The notes: generated by a model from the sequence alone, not told the origin. Positions 1 through 24,756 are shown, numbered from the stretch's first letter. The stretch is 26,500 nucleotides of DNA from Bugula neritina (GCA_964035545.1 OZ037769.1:14223133-14249632), one strand, 5' to 3'. Numbers and translations: made by a program.

Positions 1-2418
1 TGTTTCTAAAGGGTGGTGATCCGTGTGTACAGTTACATCTGGGTTTCCAAAAACGTACTGATCGTATTTCTGCATCCCATAGACGATGGCCAGAAGTTCT
101 AGTTCAATAGGTGCGTAGTTTTTCTCACTATCTGTCAAACTTCTAGAGCCATAGCTTACTGGTTGCCCCTCTTGTAAAAGTACAGCTCCGAGCCCTTCTA
201 GACTTGCATCAGTCTGTACAACTACTGGCTGGTTCATGTTGAAGTATTTGAGTGAAGAAGTTTTCGTGATGAGTTTTTTAATCTCATCAAACGCTCTCTT
301 TTGATCTTGGCCCCAGACAAACTCTTCCTTGCTTACACCAATGAGCCGTCTTAGTGGTTCACATTCAGCAGAGCAGTGAGGTATGAACTTTGATAGGTAG
401 TTCACATGACCCAGAAACCTCTGTATTTCTTCACTGTTGACAGGGAGCTTCATGTCCGTTATGGCTCGGATTTTATTAGGATCGGGCTTCACTCCATCTT
501 TTGTTATCAAATGACCAATATAAGGTAGCTCTTCTAGAAGAAACTTACATTTTTCTTTGTTTAGCTTGAGATTAACCCTACGTGCTCTGGCTAAAAGTTT
601 TTCGAGCTTTTGGTTATGGTCTTGCACTGCTTCCGCTTGAGTAGCTCCTTTCCCATAAATTAGGATGTCGTCTGCTACTACAGTTACTCCGTCGAGACCG
701 CTAAGTGCATCTGAGAGTCTCCTCTGGAACTCTTCAGGACTTGAGGACAACCCAAAAGGCATCCTCAGCCATTTGTATTTGCCAAATGGCGTCCAGAATG
801 TAGTTAAATCACTGGACTTTTTGCTGAGCTTTATCTGCAGAAAGCCGTCCTTGGCATCGCACAATGAGAATACTCGAGCACCATCCAGCTCGCTAAGCAC
901 ATCGTCCAGCGTCGGCATTGGAAAATGATTTCTTTGAATCACTTGGTTTAGGTTGCTTGGGTCTAAACATACTCTCAGTGTGCCATTGGGTTTTCTCACA
1001 GCCACATGATTGTTTATCCAAGCTGTTGGATAGTCTACTGGACTTAAGATACCTTTCTGGGTGTATGACTGCAGTTTTTGTTTGAGATCAGCTACCATTG
1101 AGAGAGGCGTCTTTCTGTTGTGACTTTGTCTTGGGATAGCCTTATCATCTATTTCAATATGGTATTCCCCAGGCAAACATCCAATACCTTCAAAAACCTC
1201 CGGGTAGCTTCCGAGAATGTCATCTAGGCTGGCATTGCTTATTAGGTTAACCCACTCCTCTTTAATGGTTATCAAACCGAGCTGAAGAGCGGCCTCACCA
1301 GATAGAAGGCTGTGATTTTGTGTCTTGTGCACCAGAAAATACAGCTTCTCTCCAGCTACTTCCAGTTCGCATCCTCCTAATGCTCGAGTGATAGAACCAT
1401 CAAACTGTTTTAGTCTTGTCTGGTTGTTGTCAAGCTTTGGCTTACCGAGATCAACAAAATCTTTGTGATTGAGAATGTTACAGGATGCTCCTGTGTCAAT
1501 CTGAAACTGTGTCGGTTTGTGACTATCATTCACACTGGCTCTTATAGTTGTCATCAACTTTTTGTTCTTTCTGACTACCTGTATGCTCAACAACGATTCA
1601 CTTGAGCCATCACTGTCTTCTTCTACCATGTTTACTTGCTTCTTTGAGCGACATTGAGATCTCCAATGGTTATACTTTTTGCAGTTATGACACTGGTGAC
1701 CGTATGCAGGACACTTTCTAGGAGGGTGAGACTGCCCACAGTTGCCACAACTTCCTTTTGAGAAGTTTCCTGTTTGAGTGGACCTTACTGCATTATCATC
1801 ATCATCTTTGCTTGGCTTATTAGGCTTCTTTCTGGAACCGATGAACTGCACTGATTCTTCAGACTGGATTGCAGCCATGTCATTCCTTGAATTCTCAGCA
1901 ATACGACATTTCTTTATAGCTTCTTCTAGTCCTAAGCCAGTATCCCCGCTGGCATCATCAAATAGCTTCCTTCTTAGTTGGGCATCGTTGATGCCCAGGA
2001 GTAAAGCTTGAAGCATGAAATCGTCATACATTGTGTCCAGTTGACACTCTCGAGCGATTTTGTGAAGCGAGGTGACATATTCATCAATGTTCATGGTATT
2101 CTGCTTGGTTGATAACAGTTGATGTCTTTTTACTACTTTATTAGTGCCTCGTTGACAAAAAGCATCAAACTTCTCCACAACATCAGCATAGACTTCTTTT
2201 GATTTACCATCTGAGAAAGTGAATGTTTTGAATATGTCGTTGCCTCTTGGGCCTATGCATCTTAACATAATGGCTACTTTGACTTTATCATCAGAATTTG
2301 CTTTCTCAGCTGCTGTGAGGAATAGCTCAAATTCTTCTTTAAATCTCGTCCACTGGTTGGACAAGTCAGAGCCATCTTGAATAGGCTTGGGGGCTAAAAA
2401 GTCAACACTGATACTCAT
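1..2418 (-). CDS. Ty3/Gypsy retrotransposon Gag-Pol polyprotein (partial, runs off left edge)
   Basis: One uninterrupted frame of 806 codons from the ATG at 2416-2418 to the window edge. Order of domains seen: a Gag-like N-terminal part (about residues 1-220); two CCHC zinc knuckles (C224/C227/H231/C236 and C243/C246/H251/C256); a retropepsin-type protease with the active-site motif DTGAS starting at D308; a reverse transcriptase with catalytic D521 and the VADD box at D583-D584; and an RNase H domain starting with TDAS (D737), still open at the edge. Gag and Pol are in the same frame with no shift. The first knuckle has the spacing CX2CX3HX4C, which differs from the retroviral CX2CX4HX4C of the second. 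Integrase and the 3' LTR would lie left of the window. The intact frame suggests a young insertion. This order is typical of Ty3/Gypsy elements; the clade is not assigned. Confidence 0.93.
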   Translation of the reverse strand, partial: MSISVDFLAPKPIQDGSDLSNQWTRFKEEFELFLTAAEKANSDDKVKVAIMLRCIGPRGNDIFKTFTFSDGKSKEVYADVVEKFDAFCQRGTNKVVKRHQLLSTKQNTMNIDEYVTSLHKIARECQLDTMYDDFMLQALLLGINDAQLRRKLFDDASGDTGLGLEEAIKKCRIAENSRNDMAAIQSEESVQFIGSRKKPNKPSKDDDDNAVRSTQTGNFSKGSCGNCGQSHPPRKCPAYGHQCHNCKKYNHWRSQCRSKKQVNMVEEDSDGSSESLLSIQVVRKNKKLMTTIRASVNDSHKPTQFQIDTGASCNILNHKDFVDLGKPKLDNNQTRLKQFDGSITRALGGCELEVAGEKLYFLVHKTQNHSLLSGEAALQLGLITIKEEWVNLISNASLDDILGSYPEVFEGIGCLPGEYHIEIDDKAIPRQSHNRKTPLSMVADLKQKLQSYTQKGILSPVDYPTAWINNHVAVRKPNGTLRVCLDPSNLNQVIQRNHFPMPTLDDVLSELDGARVFSLCDAKDGFLQIKLSKKSSDLTTFWTPFGKYKWLRMPFGLSSSPEEFQRRLSDALSGLDGVTVVADDILIYGKGATQAEAVQDHNQKLEKLLARARRVNLKLNKEKCKFLLEELPYIGHLITKDGVKPDPNKIRAITDMKLPVNSEEIQRFLGHVNYLSKFIPHCSAECEPLRRLIGVSKEEFVWGQDQKRAFDEIKKLITKTSSLKYFNMNQPVVVQTDASLEGLGAVLLQEGQPVSYGSRSLTDSEKNYAPIELELLAIVYGMQKYDQYVFGNPDVTVHTDHHPLET

Positions 2419-2509
2419 CTTGATATTGTGATTTTTTGTTGTTTTTGATTTAGTTGTATTGTTTGTTGTCTCTCTTTCCAGCAAACACTTTACTTTTAGT
2501 TTCTTTAAT

Positions 2510-2527
2510 TCCTCACTCGGGGCACCA
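2510..2527 (-). other. Primer binding site, elongator tRNA-Met type
   Basis: Read on the plus strand, this stretch resembles the 3' end of animal elongator tRNA-Met including the terminal CCA, with about one difference from the form I know. On the element's sense strand it starts with TGGTGCCCCG directly after a CA dinucleotide, as expected for a primer binding site abutting the 5' LTR. It lies 92 bp upstream of the Gag start. Confidence 0.7.
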
Positions 2528-2877
2528 TGTTTATGCTATATTTGCTTTATTGATTCAGAGACCGGTCAAAGAGTTTAAGATAGTTTATTGCTCAAGATAT
2601 TAAAGGTCCACTCTGGATAGATCTAAAAGCACAAACTGACTATTATTAATAACACGAATAATATAGTAAAAAGTATAAACCTTTACAAACAAAGACAAAG
2701 CTTATTCAGCATATCATCAACAGTGCATATTCTAGCTTTCATAAATATTATATAAAATTGTTTGGTGCAACATTCTTAAACTAGTCGTGTTTTATAATAT
2801 TGTGAAAACTCTTCAAACAATAGCTTTGCTAACAACACTTTCCTTGGATAAAATTATAAGCAGCTCAAAAATAAACA
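2528..2877 (-). repeat. Probable 5' LTR of the Gypsy element
   Basis: The inner edge is set by the primer binding site. The outer edge is inferred from the terminal inverted repeat TGTTTAT...ATAAACA at 2528-2534 and 2871-2877, giving a 350-bp LTR with TG..CA ends. On the element's sense strand there are TATA-like stretches in the middle and AATAAA signals near the inner end, consistent with U3-R-U5 order. The partner LTR is outside the window, so the outer boundary is unconfirmed. Confidence 0.5.
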
Positions 2878-4044
2878 AAGTATGTCTTAGACTGAGTTAT
2901 AATAGACATCATCCAAGGCTACAAATCCACTAGATTATAGAAGCAGCTAAATAATCTAGAATGTGAATTACTCAAACTGAAAGAAGAGAAAAAATTTTTT
3001 GTTAGTATCAATGCTAAACTGTGAGTTTGCTGAATTTTTACTAAATAACAGCTAAAATAAGAATATAGATTATAAAAGAACTAACAAAGATAATGGCCAC
3101 ATTATACATGTATATTCATTATTTCAGAAACTGTGGGAAACTATAACAAAAAATGTCTGACATCGCTTTGCTTAATCTTTTTTACTTTCTTGATATATTT
3201 GGAACAGTTTACAAAGTAAGTTTTTTTGGAATAAGCTAATGCTAGCAACAGTGCATGTACTATTGATGAACTAGCTTACAGTAATGGTATAAGGATACAA
3301 CAAATATTAAATGTTAGATTAGCAAAGATCGAATTTTCAAGGGGAGGGGGTGGGTAAGCCTCATTGATGTATAACATATGTATTAATTGTTTATGGTATC
3401 TTATTTACTCAAGATATAATGTGGCATCATTCATCATGGTAAATTTAAAACAGAGTAATATGAATTACTTTTACACTATGAGCAAAAAAATATAAGCAAA
3501 AGTTGAAGTTGTGGCCTATATTATAGGATGCAAAACATGTGCTAATTGGTCATTAGTAGTTCAAGGTCAAATAGTGAGGCAATGCAATGAAGATGTCTCT
3601 TCTTACTCTATATTAAAAAAAATAGCTTGCACAACTTGTAGCATGCAGTTTCCTTCCAACAAATAGGGAGAGTACTTCAGAAATGCTCATGTTGAACAAT
3701 GCCATTGTTGCAGGCATTAAGGGCCAGTGTGGCGCATATGCTACATTTTGTAAAATCAAAACAAATTTCGAACATATCAACAAAACACAACTTGATTTCA
3801 GTTTATAAGGTCCCTAGTGAAAGGTTAAACCCAGAAAAAATTTTTTGCTAATGCCTTTTTGGCCTGGGCCTAAAAGGGTTATCTGCAGGAATATTTTTAA
3901 TAAGAGAGATCAATTAGTTGTAAATTCCACACATATTATAATGTGGCTAGCAGAAGTATATAAATTACATTCATGACTTAGTTTCATCTCACATAGATGC
4001 TTCCCAGTTAGACGATTTCCAATTAAACACTCTTTTTGATTTTG

Positions 4045-4048
<4 letters not shown>
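2878..4048. other. AT-rich non-coding stretch, nothing recognised
   Basis: No exon with matching splice sites and no repeat family was recognised. The remaining 3' exons of the GBP-like gene might be here or left of the retrotransposon. I looked for minus-strand exons continuing the phase of exon 13 and found none that I could defend. Confidence 0.4.
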
Positions 4049-4140
<92 letters not shown>

Positions 4141-4272
4141 CATGTATATATATATAGAATAATAAAATATCATAATGATATGTATTACAATAAAAAATGC
4201 TCCCTGCAATAGTTTATAAATTTGTAAAATCCAATCAAAATAAAAAAACTGGTGCATAAAACTGGGAAGCAT
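3997..4272. repeat. 13-bp inverted repeat enclosing an (AT)n array
   Basis: The 13-mer atgcttcccagtt at 3997-4009 recurs in exact reverse complement at 4260-4272. The pair encloses the (AT)n array at 4049-4156 and about 100 bp of unique sequence. Confidence 0.6.
4049..4156. repeat. (AT)n microsatellite
   Basis: About 108 bp of almost pure TA repeat with small interruptions (ttta, catg) near the right end. It lies downstream of the last recognised GBP exon, either intronic or 3' flanking. Confidence 0.95.
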
Positions 4273-4570
4273 ATACCTGGGATGACACTGATGACTTAAC
4301 TCATTTATCCTTATTTACATCAGTTTTGGGAGTATATAACCAATTTCTTACAAACCAGTTCACTTCACAGTATTAAAACAATGAGATATAAATTATTTTT
4401 TCAACATTAGAAGTCATTACTTTATAATTAGTTTCAAACCTATTTTTTAAACTTGGATTTTTGATAAATTTTATGGGTAGAGTTTATACAAGTAATATTC
4501 AATCTTTGATAAAAATGTATGCAGTGACTATAATAACTCAATTAGTTAAAATTAACAAGCATATCTTTAC

Positions 4571-17791
<13,221 letters not shown>

Positions 17792-17801
<10 letters not shown>

Positions 17802-17833
17802 TTCAAGTATTTATGGTCACCTTTCACCACCAT
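17792..17833 (-). promoter_or_regulatory. Possible upstream ORF overlapping the proposed start codon
   Basis: An ATG in the near-ideal context GACCATGG opens a 13-codon frame in a different register, with its stop at 17792-17794. It overlaps the proposed main ATG. If it is in the mRNA it would be expected to lower translation of the main frame. Confidence 0.35.
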
Positions 17834-17870
17834 GGTCCTGCGCGGGTGCGGCGGGATTTTAAGTATTTAT
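17801..17870. repeat. Direct repeat flanking a GC-rich insert
   Basis: tttYaagtatttat occurs at 17801-17814 and 17857-17870 (13 of 14 bases identical), with a GC-rich 42-bp segment between. The upstream ATG lies in this segment. Confidence 0.5.
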
Positions 17871-20800
17871 ACATCTGCTTATAGAAAATCAAAAAGAAGA
17901 TTATAGCAAACTAACAGTGGCATTGGTATTAGTTTTTGGAATAAACTGCCATGATGCAGATGACAACTGCAGAAAAATGGGGGCTGCAATATGGGAAGCT
18001 GTTAATATGGACATCAAAGTATATATAGCACAACAATGAGCTTTTGAAGTAGGATTCCCAGTTAACATGTCAACACAGAAACTTAAAATGTATTGATAAA
18101 TATTGGATATCAACAGTCTGCGTTTATTAGCAAAGTGTTTAATGAATAGCCTCTATAGTATTCATTTAACAAAAAACTTTTTAAAGTGTTTATTTGTTGG
18201 CAAGACGTAGCTAAAAAGTACTTAGCAGTTTTGATTTTTTTTGAGCTTTTATAAGTTTATAGCACTTTTAGAATTAATGAAACTGTTTATAGATAAAAAA
18301 AAATTTACTGGTTTACTGCACAAGTCATTCAAAAGCAACCAATTCAACCATGCATATGAAATGTCAACTTTATTTTGTTAGTGTACACTTCCTGCAACTC
18401 TTATTCAATCACATTTTATCATTGAGAAATAGAATGTAATCTCTCCATTTAACTTTAGTTGAGTTTTTTTGTGATTGTTATCTGCCATGGTTGTTTGTTT
18501 GATCACCCTTTTAGAGGTTCACATTAAAAAGTGTGAAGTTTTTTTTTAATATTTATATATATGCATAAATGGATTTGCGCCTGTAAACCAATAAATGTTA
18601 AAAAGTTTTATATACTGAAGTTTTTAACACATAATATGACAAGCTATATTAGTGGTGGCGGTGCTCAGTCAATGATTAATAACTAAAAGCAGTCCTAGCT
18701 TATTAAAAAAATTACTATAGAGTTGCTGTAGTATGGTTTTGCAATGCATGGCTAAAATATTTCATTCAATATTTTATTCAATCAATACTATAACTGATAA
18801 TGCGCTTTACATTATAGTTATGGTATTTTTTATCATAATTACAAACAGATATATAAATTACTCTGCTATAGTTTAATTATGTAGCATATAATCTTATCTC
18901 AATATTGAAAAATTGTCGTAAGCTAAAATACGTCTTACCTGACGACATACTTTGCAAAAAACCCACGAATGAGTTATAGCCAGTTAGATAGAATCTTCAA
19001 TTTTGTTTTTACTTTTAGCCATTACTTTATACAGCAGAATCTTCTACATGCTAGAAACATTCAAAAACTACAAGAATAATCACACGCTTATATTATAATG
19101 GTAATTTTATGCATATCATATTGTAATAATATACTATAAACAGCAGGGCATATATTGTTTAGTATAATAGTATCTGTGAATATGTTTTCAATACCAACAC
19201 GTAAAAATGATATGAGGAAGCATTTGATCCTCTTCCACAAACTTGGCTGAAGTCAGCCAAAAAAATCTGACAAATTGACAAAAGCAGATGATTTGACAAA
19301 ATTTCCCTATTGAGCAATTTGGCAATATTATATTTCCAAAAAAACTCAGAAGTAAGAACAGTTAAAAAAATATCTACTGAAAATAATGGATAAAACCAAC
19401 TTTCCATTGCTTTTTGCCAGATTCAAAAGATCAAGGAAAAAAGCTAGCTGTATTATTTGAACATATAGCAAAAGGACTAGTTTTATCATATCATTTTACC
19501 ACTTTTAGCAATTTCACCTGAGTGCAACTTGAAATTAAAACTTCAATGTGCATATATAGCAATGAAATTTTTGCTAACTTAAGTTTAAGGAATAATTCTT
19601 GCATGAACTTAATAAAAAAATTCATAAATCACAGCCCAACACTAAAAAACACACTTTTTTTACTGTGTGTAAACCGGCACTAATCTACACAGATTCTTAT
19701 ATAAAATTAAAAAAGGAAGCCAAAAGTTCCATGTACAAAAAATTGAGAATAATTCAGACTACTGAGACTATTTGGCAACCTTAACTTAAGGCCACTCGCA
19801 GTAAATGCCAGATGCTTTGCTAATTTAACTATTGCACAGTTTAAACTAAGTTAAAGAATGCATGCTAATATAAACTTGGGCAACCCAAGCTTCATGTATA
19901 TGCTGGCATCCACAAAACCACTAGTTCTTATGTCAACAATTGTGTGTACTATCAAAGAGCAAATCAGGCAAAAACATTACTGACAGAAGAAACAAATAAA
20001 TATGGAAAAGAGCACTATCCTGAGCTCTACTCTACAGATAATATTGTATAAACTGCATGATGCACTACCTAAGGCTATCACCCAGCAGCCAACAACTAAT
20101 TTAAGCTGGGCAAAGCCATTCACTGCCTCGCCAATGAAGATAATTTACGGCACTTCTAGAAATTAATGCTCAAAACAAGGAACAAAGAATTTCTTGATGA
20201 TTTGCACAAATTGCTCTGTCTGTGTTGAGGAGAAAACTCTGTGCCACACAATATGCATAGAGCTGAAAGCAACTATTTGTATACCTCTTAATCTCAAAAA
20301 CTTTTACTTTTAATTGCTGGTTGACAAAGCTTTCTGAAATATGCAAACATGTATTTCTCTATTTTATAAATCATTTCTACTCAAGCTAAGAACTGTTATA
20401 TTCACTTACCTATCAATGAGTGTTGCGCGTGTCACTCTGTGTATTAAAGCAGGTATAGTTGAAGTATGCCACAGCGTAGCTAAGTTTAGAATGAATAAGA
20501 ATTATATGATATGTAAAGGTCAAACATCACCTCATGCATATAGCTATCTTATCAGAATTTATGGTCTTTCTATGTTTACACTATAGCATCCTATTAATTA
20601 AGATACCTGCAGTATTAATAGTGTAAATATGAAAACAGTGATACGAAAAGTTAATATTATATAGGACTATATATGCCAGCAGCTGCTTTAATTATAGCAC
20701 AGCATTACTTACTACGCAATCTCCTAGCACACAGATTCACTTTTTAGATCAGATCACGTTGCACCATTCTATAACTGCAGCAGTTTGGTTATATCTTAAC

Positions 20801-21296
20801 ACAACTTTTGTGAAAGTATTTGCTGTTGATACAGAGCTTGTGTATAAATGAAAAATTAGTTTTATTGATAATATAAAATAACGCTAGTATATACGTAATG
20901 GCATTAACTATACGTTTTATGTTTTTGGTTATTATATATAAAAAACAACAAAAAATTGCATGTAAACACTCTAAGTACTATTACTAGGTTGATATAGTTT
21001 CGAGGTGTTGATATTTTCAAGTCAGCTATGGGTAGAGATATTATACTAAAAAACTGCAGGGATCAATCCGAGTGTTTCTTGAGCAAAAATTCTTTTAGTG
21101 AAACAATAATTATCTGGCCATGGTAAGACTTTCTGACCACAACAATACAAAATTATATTGGCTTATGTGAATTCAAAAAAAAAAGCAGCTGGGTAACAAT
21201 ACACCCTATATATAATGATATAATGCTATATATTAGTTGTATACCAATATACCAGTCTGCTACAGCTACATGCTGTAGTGTTGAGTTTACCCAGTG
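17871..21296. other. Non-coding AT-rich stretch, nothing recognised
   Basis: Several short open frames (for example 17901-18113 minus, 19159-19407 minus, 20341-20586 plus) have no domain, codon pattern or splice context that would support a gene. The promoter of the GBP-like gene should lie at the left end, but no clear element was identified. Confidence 0.5.
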
Positions 21297-21372
21297 GTTC
21301 CCATGGTGTAATGGTTAGTACACTTGCTTGCAAGCCAGAGGTCTCGGGTTCAATTCTTAGCGCAATGGGAGC
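21297..21372 (+). tRNA. tRNA-like sequence, probably a tRNA pseudogene or SINE head
   Basis: A 7-bp acceptor stem (GTTCCCA with TGGGAGC), a 4-bp D stem (GTGT/ACAC) with an AATGGTTAGT loop, and a B-box-like GGGTTCAATTC are visible. The anticodon arm is imperfect: CTTGC/GCCAG has one mismatch and a 6-nt loop, with TGC or GCA as anticodon. The T stem is poorly paired and five extra bases precede the acceptor 3' strand. The internal A and B boxes make RNA polymerase III ancestry likely; a working tRNA is unlikely. Confidence 0.45.
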
Positions 21373-22070
21373 AAAATTATTTTTCATATACTATCTAATA
21401 CTTCTTTGGTATTACAGCAGGTCAGCTATAGAATGGTGCATCAGTTCATGATAATGGCCCAGTCTGGACCAACCATGCTTGACTAGCCAATGTGCTACTG
21501 CTGGTATGTCTTTAACTGCAAGGCTCCCTTTTTGCAGTGTCTGCCTTAATCTGTTATCTTCCTGAATGCTAAATATTTAGGGTTTGGCAGCCATAATTTG
21601 ATGAGGTCACATGAAATATGTGACCTTGTTCAAGTCCACATTGCTATTATGACAACTATTTTAAACAACTGCCCTGGTAAGCTGTCATGAAAATAGTTTG
21701 TTTCAAACTGCGTTAGTAAATATTTAAGGAGTAAAAAAACAGTATATGCGGTATGAATCAGGTTGGTTGGCTTCTATACCAAATTGTTAGCTATTTTACT
21801 TCAGTGACTGTCTGCAGTATTTTTCAAACTTAATCAAATTATGGGGAATACATGAATTTTCAGTTGCGATTTGCATGAACTTGTAAATGCAGCTTCACTC
21901 AATGCAAATGTTTCCCGTCATCAATACAAAACCATGGACATATAACATTGTATAATGTAATTTTGGGAACAGTCACATAGAACAAAACCACAACTGTAGT
22001 TTAATGCAAACTGCAACCAAAAATTTATTCATCAGAAAAATTCGAAGCAATGGAACTGCATCTAACCCTC

Positions 22071-22367
22071 TATAGACACACTTCACCATATCGTAGGTCG
22101 TAACAGGAAATGTCAGCCATTTTTACAAATATTTGCGCTCTCTGTAAGGCGTTTCAATTTGTCAGGATCAAGTACTGCTTAATTCAAAAGCATTGGGTCA
22201 GGCTCCTATTGGATAGAAAGATGCTCACGTCAACTCAATGGATATAAATGTGCAATGAGATGGCATAAATAATACCCAATAGCAGACTTTGAAAAATACA
22301 GCCTGGACATATTAAAAATGGCTGACATTTTAAGTTACATCCTACAGTACAGCAAAGTGTGTCTATA
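22071..22367. mobile_element. MITE-like element with 55-bp terminal inverted repeats
   Basis: Arms 22071-22125 and 22313-22367 pair without gaps at 44 of 55 positions (80%). They start tatagacacactt and end in an exact gtcagccattttta-type block. The element is 297 bp with no coding capacity. TA at both ends fits a Tc1/mariner-type target site. Divergence between the arms suggests an old insertion. Confidence 0.7.
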
Positions 22368-23334
22368 TATTGGGATAGGCAGAAATATATCTCAGTGTAA
22401 AATGAGAATTATAAAATAAACTTAACATATAATTTGCACTGAGCTCACTCTTGCACTTTGACTCTACTTTACGCTGCATGTAGCTTGGTTGCAGTCCTTC
22501 AACTTCATAACATCAAAGTGTGTGAGTGTGGAGGAAGTAAAGATCTAGTTAAATGGTTCAATTGAATAAATACATACATGAAAACAACAGCCCTCCAGCT
22601 TGAAAGCCTGTGCGCTACCCATCTCATCACTGGTGGATCACTAATCCACAGTATTGAGCCCTCAAATAATGTTCTAGCTTAGAAATTAGATTCTCACAAC
22701 GATTAAAATTTTCAGCAAACTGGTGTCGAACGAAAATTTGCAAAACAAAACTTTTAACAAAAATTTGTCAACTTAAATGAATAAATTAGTTTTTAATTAA
22801 ATTAATTTTGAACTTCTGGACTATTCAGACTGGTCAGTTAGAATAAAGTGAAGTTACTTGTTGGATTATAATTTCAGAATTTTCATATAATTTGTAGTTG
22901 ATGGTTAAAGGTAGGAGTTATCTTCACTCAACCAATATTATTGGTTTGGAATGTGTATGTGTCTGGTTTTATGTTGTATTTACATTGGGTAATGGCACTC
23001 ATGCAGGTTATAAACTTTGTGAGACAAATTTGGGATTTGCTCCCCCAAAGAATAAAATTATATTTTTATATTTTTTGTATATGTATATGTATTTGATGAT
23101 AATAATGAAGCAAGCAAAATTATAATAATAAAATATTACAATAATAACCAAGCCAAAACAAAGATTATTTTAGCGATCCTTTAAAATCTTGCTATGTGAA
23201 TATACTGAGAAAAAAAATTAATAAGTTACTTGCTGCAGTACTGTTCAATACTACTGATATGGGTGTCAACTATAGTCAATTTTCTTGGTACTTCTTCAAA
23301 TTATATTATACTATTGTTACTGCTGCTGCTACTG

Positions 23335-23335
<1 letters not shown>
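22368..23335. other. Non-coding stretch, nothing recognised
   Basis: AT-rich, with one 75-codon open frame (22898-23125, plus) that resembles no known protein. Confidence 0.5.
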
Positions 23336-23401
<66 letters not shown>

Positions 23402-23408
23402 ATATATA

Positions 23409-23500
<92 letters not shown>
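23336..23500. repeat. (AT)n microsatellite pair
   Basis: Two AT arrays, 23336-23395 and 23399-23500, separated only by aaac, with one ttttt interruption in the second. Confidence 0.95.
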
Positions 23501-23503
<3 letters not shown>

Positions 23504-23592
23504 GCTAATTTATCTGACGAGTGCACATCGTTCTTGTGTACGAAACTACTAGTAATAAATGCCATTATATTAATCAAATCTCATTTTACTTC

Positions 23593-23750
<158 letters not shown>

Positions 23751-23759
23751 CTTCTGCTA

Positions 23760-23837
23760 CTTTTTCCTCTAATCTTTTGTACTCTATCATCTTCTATTTT
23801 TGTTTTCTATTCTTGTCTTCATTCTTTTTCCTCTAAT
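23760..23837. repeat. Pyrimidine-rich segment with a 14-bp direct repeat
   Basis: ctttttcctctaat occurs at 23760-23773 and 23824-23837. The minus strand is rich in Glu/Lys/Arg codons (RLEEKVAEG) but carries stops, so a coding origin is only a possibility. Confidence 0.4.
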
Positions 23838-24154
23838 TTTTCAGATATTTTTCTAATTTGAATCTTTTGGAGGCGATTCAAATTTCGAGGATACCAGCAA
23901 TGACTTGTAAAAACTAGTGGCAGTAACTGGCAGCAGAAAGTGGCACGGAATTTAGTTAGGTATGCTGTCAGCTAAGGATTGATGTAAGAAGGATCTGTTG
24001 ATGTTGGCTCATCTTTGTATTTCGTAGGTTTTATCATCACTAATTGATTAATTGTACCGAGAAAATTGACCTGCAGGTTTTTCTTATAAACTAAATGCTG
24101 GCAACAGTTTACTGCAAGTACACTTTATTTGTATTAGTATTCTATACATTTTAG

Positions 24155-24735
24155 CAAGTACATGGAACTGTTTACAAGAGAATGTACAGAGCGAGAGAGT
24201 AACGCAATCATCAATTATGAGCATGCCAAAGAAGTTGATGACTTGAAGAAAGCAAATGAAGCAGTTAAATTGAAAATGGAAGAAGTTAAGCTAAAGCTAA
24301 TGCTGAGAAATTTGGTCAGCTCAAAAGTGAAGCAAAGATGACAAAAAAGAGATTAGAAGAGGTCAAGAAAAACTCTGAGAAACGAGAGAAGGCAAGTCAA
24401 GAAATGCTGGATAAGATTACAAAACAAATGAAAACAGCCGGAGAAGAAGATCGAGCTTTTTATGAACAAGAAAGTGAAAGATACAAAGAGAGTGTTCGTG
24501 CATAACAAGAAGCTCATAGTAATGCTGAAAAAATGAATGCAGAAAAACTGAGTGATTTGAATGAAACTATATTCAAAGACTAAATTTCATGATGGAAAGA
24601 CAAAAGAATGAGCACCAACAGCATATCAATGAGCTCGAAGAAAAGCTAGAAGAGGCAATTACTGCTAGATTAAATGCAGTAAGGGCACAGCAAGAGGATT
24701 CACAGGATTCAGATTCATACTGTGTAATTTTGTGA
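24155..24735 (+). pseudogene. Broken C-terminal coiled-coil exon of a GBP-like protein with CaaX box
   Basis: After an acceptor-like CATTTTAG, three frames in succession encode a continuous Glu/Lys/Gln-rich coiled coil: KEVDDLKKANEAVKLKMEE in the first, KRLEEVKKNSEKREKASQE in the second, EHQQHINELEEKLEEA in the third. The last frame ends SYCVIL followed by TGA. CVIL is a CaaX prenylation motif, with Leu favouring geranylgeranylation; vertebrate GBP1, GBP2 and GBP5 end in similar CaaX boxes after a coiled coil. Lesions: a frame change near 24287-24300, an in-frame TAA at 24503, and another TAA (24581) with a second frame change near 24571-24590. No GTPase exon was found upstream on this strand. 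It is most likely a decayed GBP paralogue, head-to-head with the minus-strand gene. GBP identity is inferred from architecture and neighbourhood, not from a strong motif. Confidence 0.65.
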
Positions 24736-24750
24736 ACTGAGTTTGTTAAG

Positions 24751-24756
24751 AATAAA
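24751..24756 (+). terminator. Poly(A) signal AATAAA
   Basis: Canonical AATAAA 16 bp after the stop codon of the coiled-coil pseudogene, consistent with this being a genuine 3'-terminal exon. Confidence 0.5.

Noticed and set aside
665-2011. Plus-strand frames at 665-928 and 1778-2011
   Set aside because: They are antisense shadows of the Gag-Pol frame.
17901-18113. 70-codon minus-strand frame upstream of exon 1
   Set aside because: No recognisable domain and no donor in a phase that joins exon 1; it could be a 5' exon only by special pleading.
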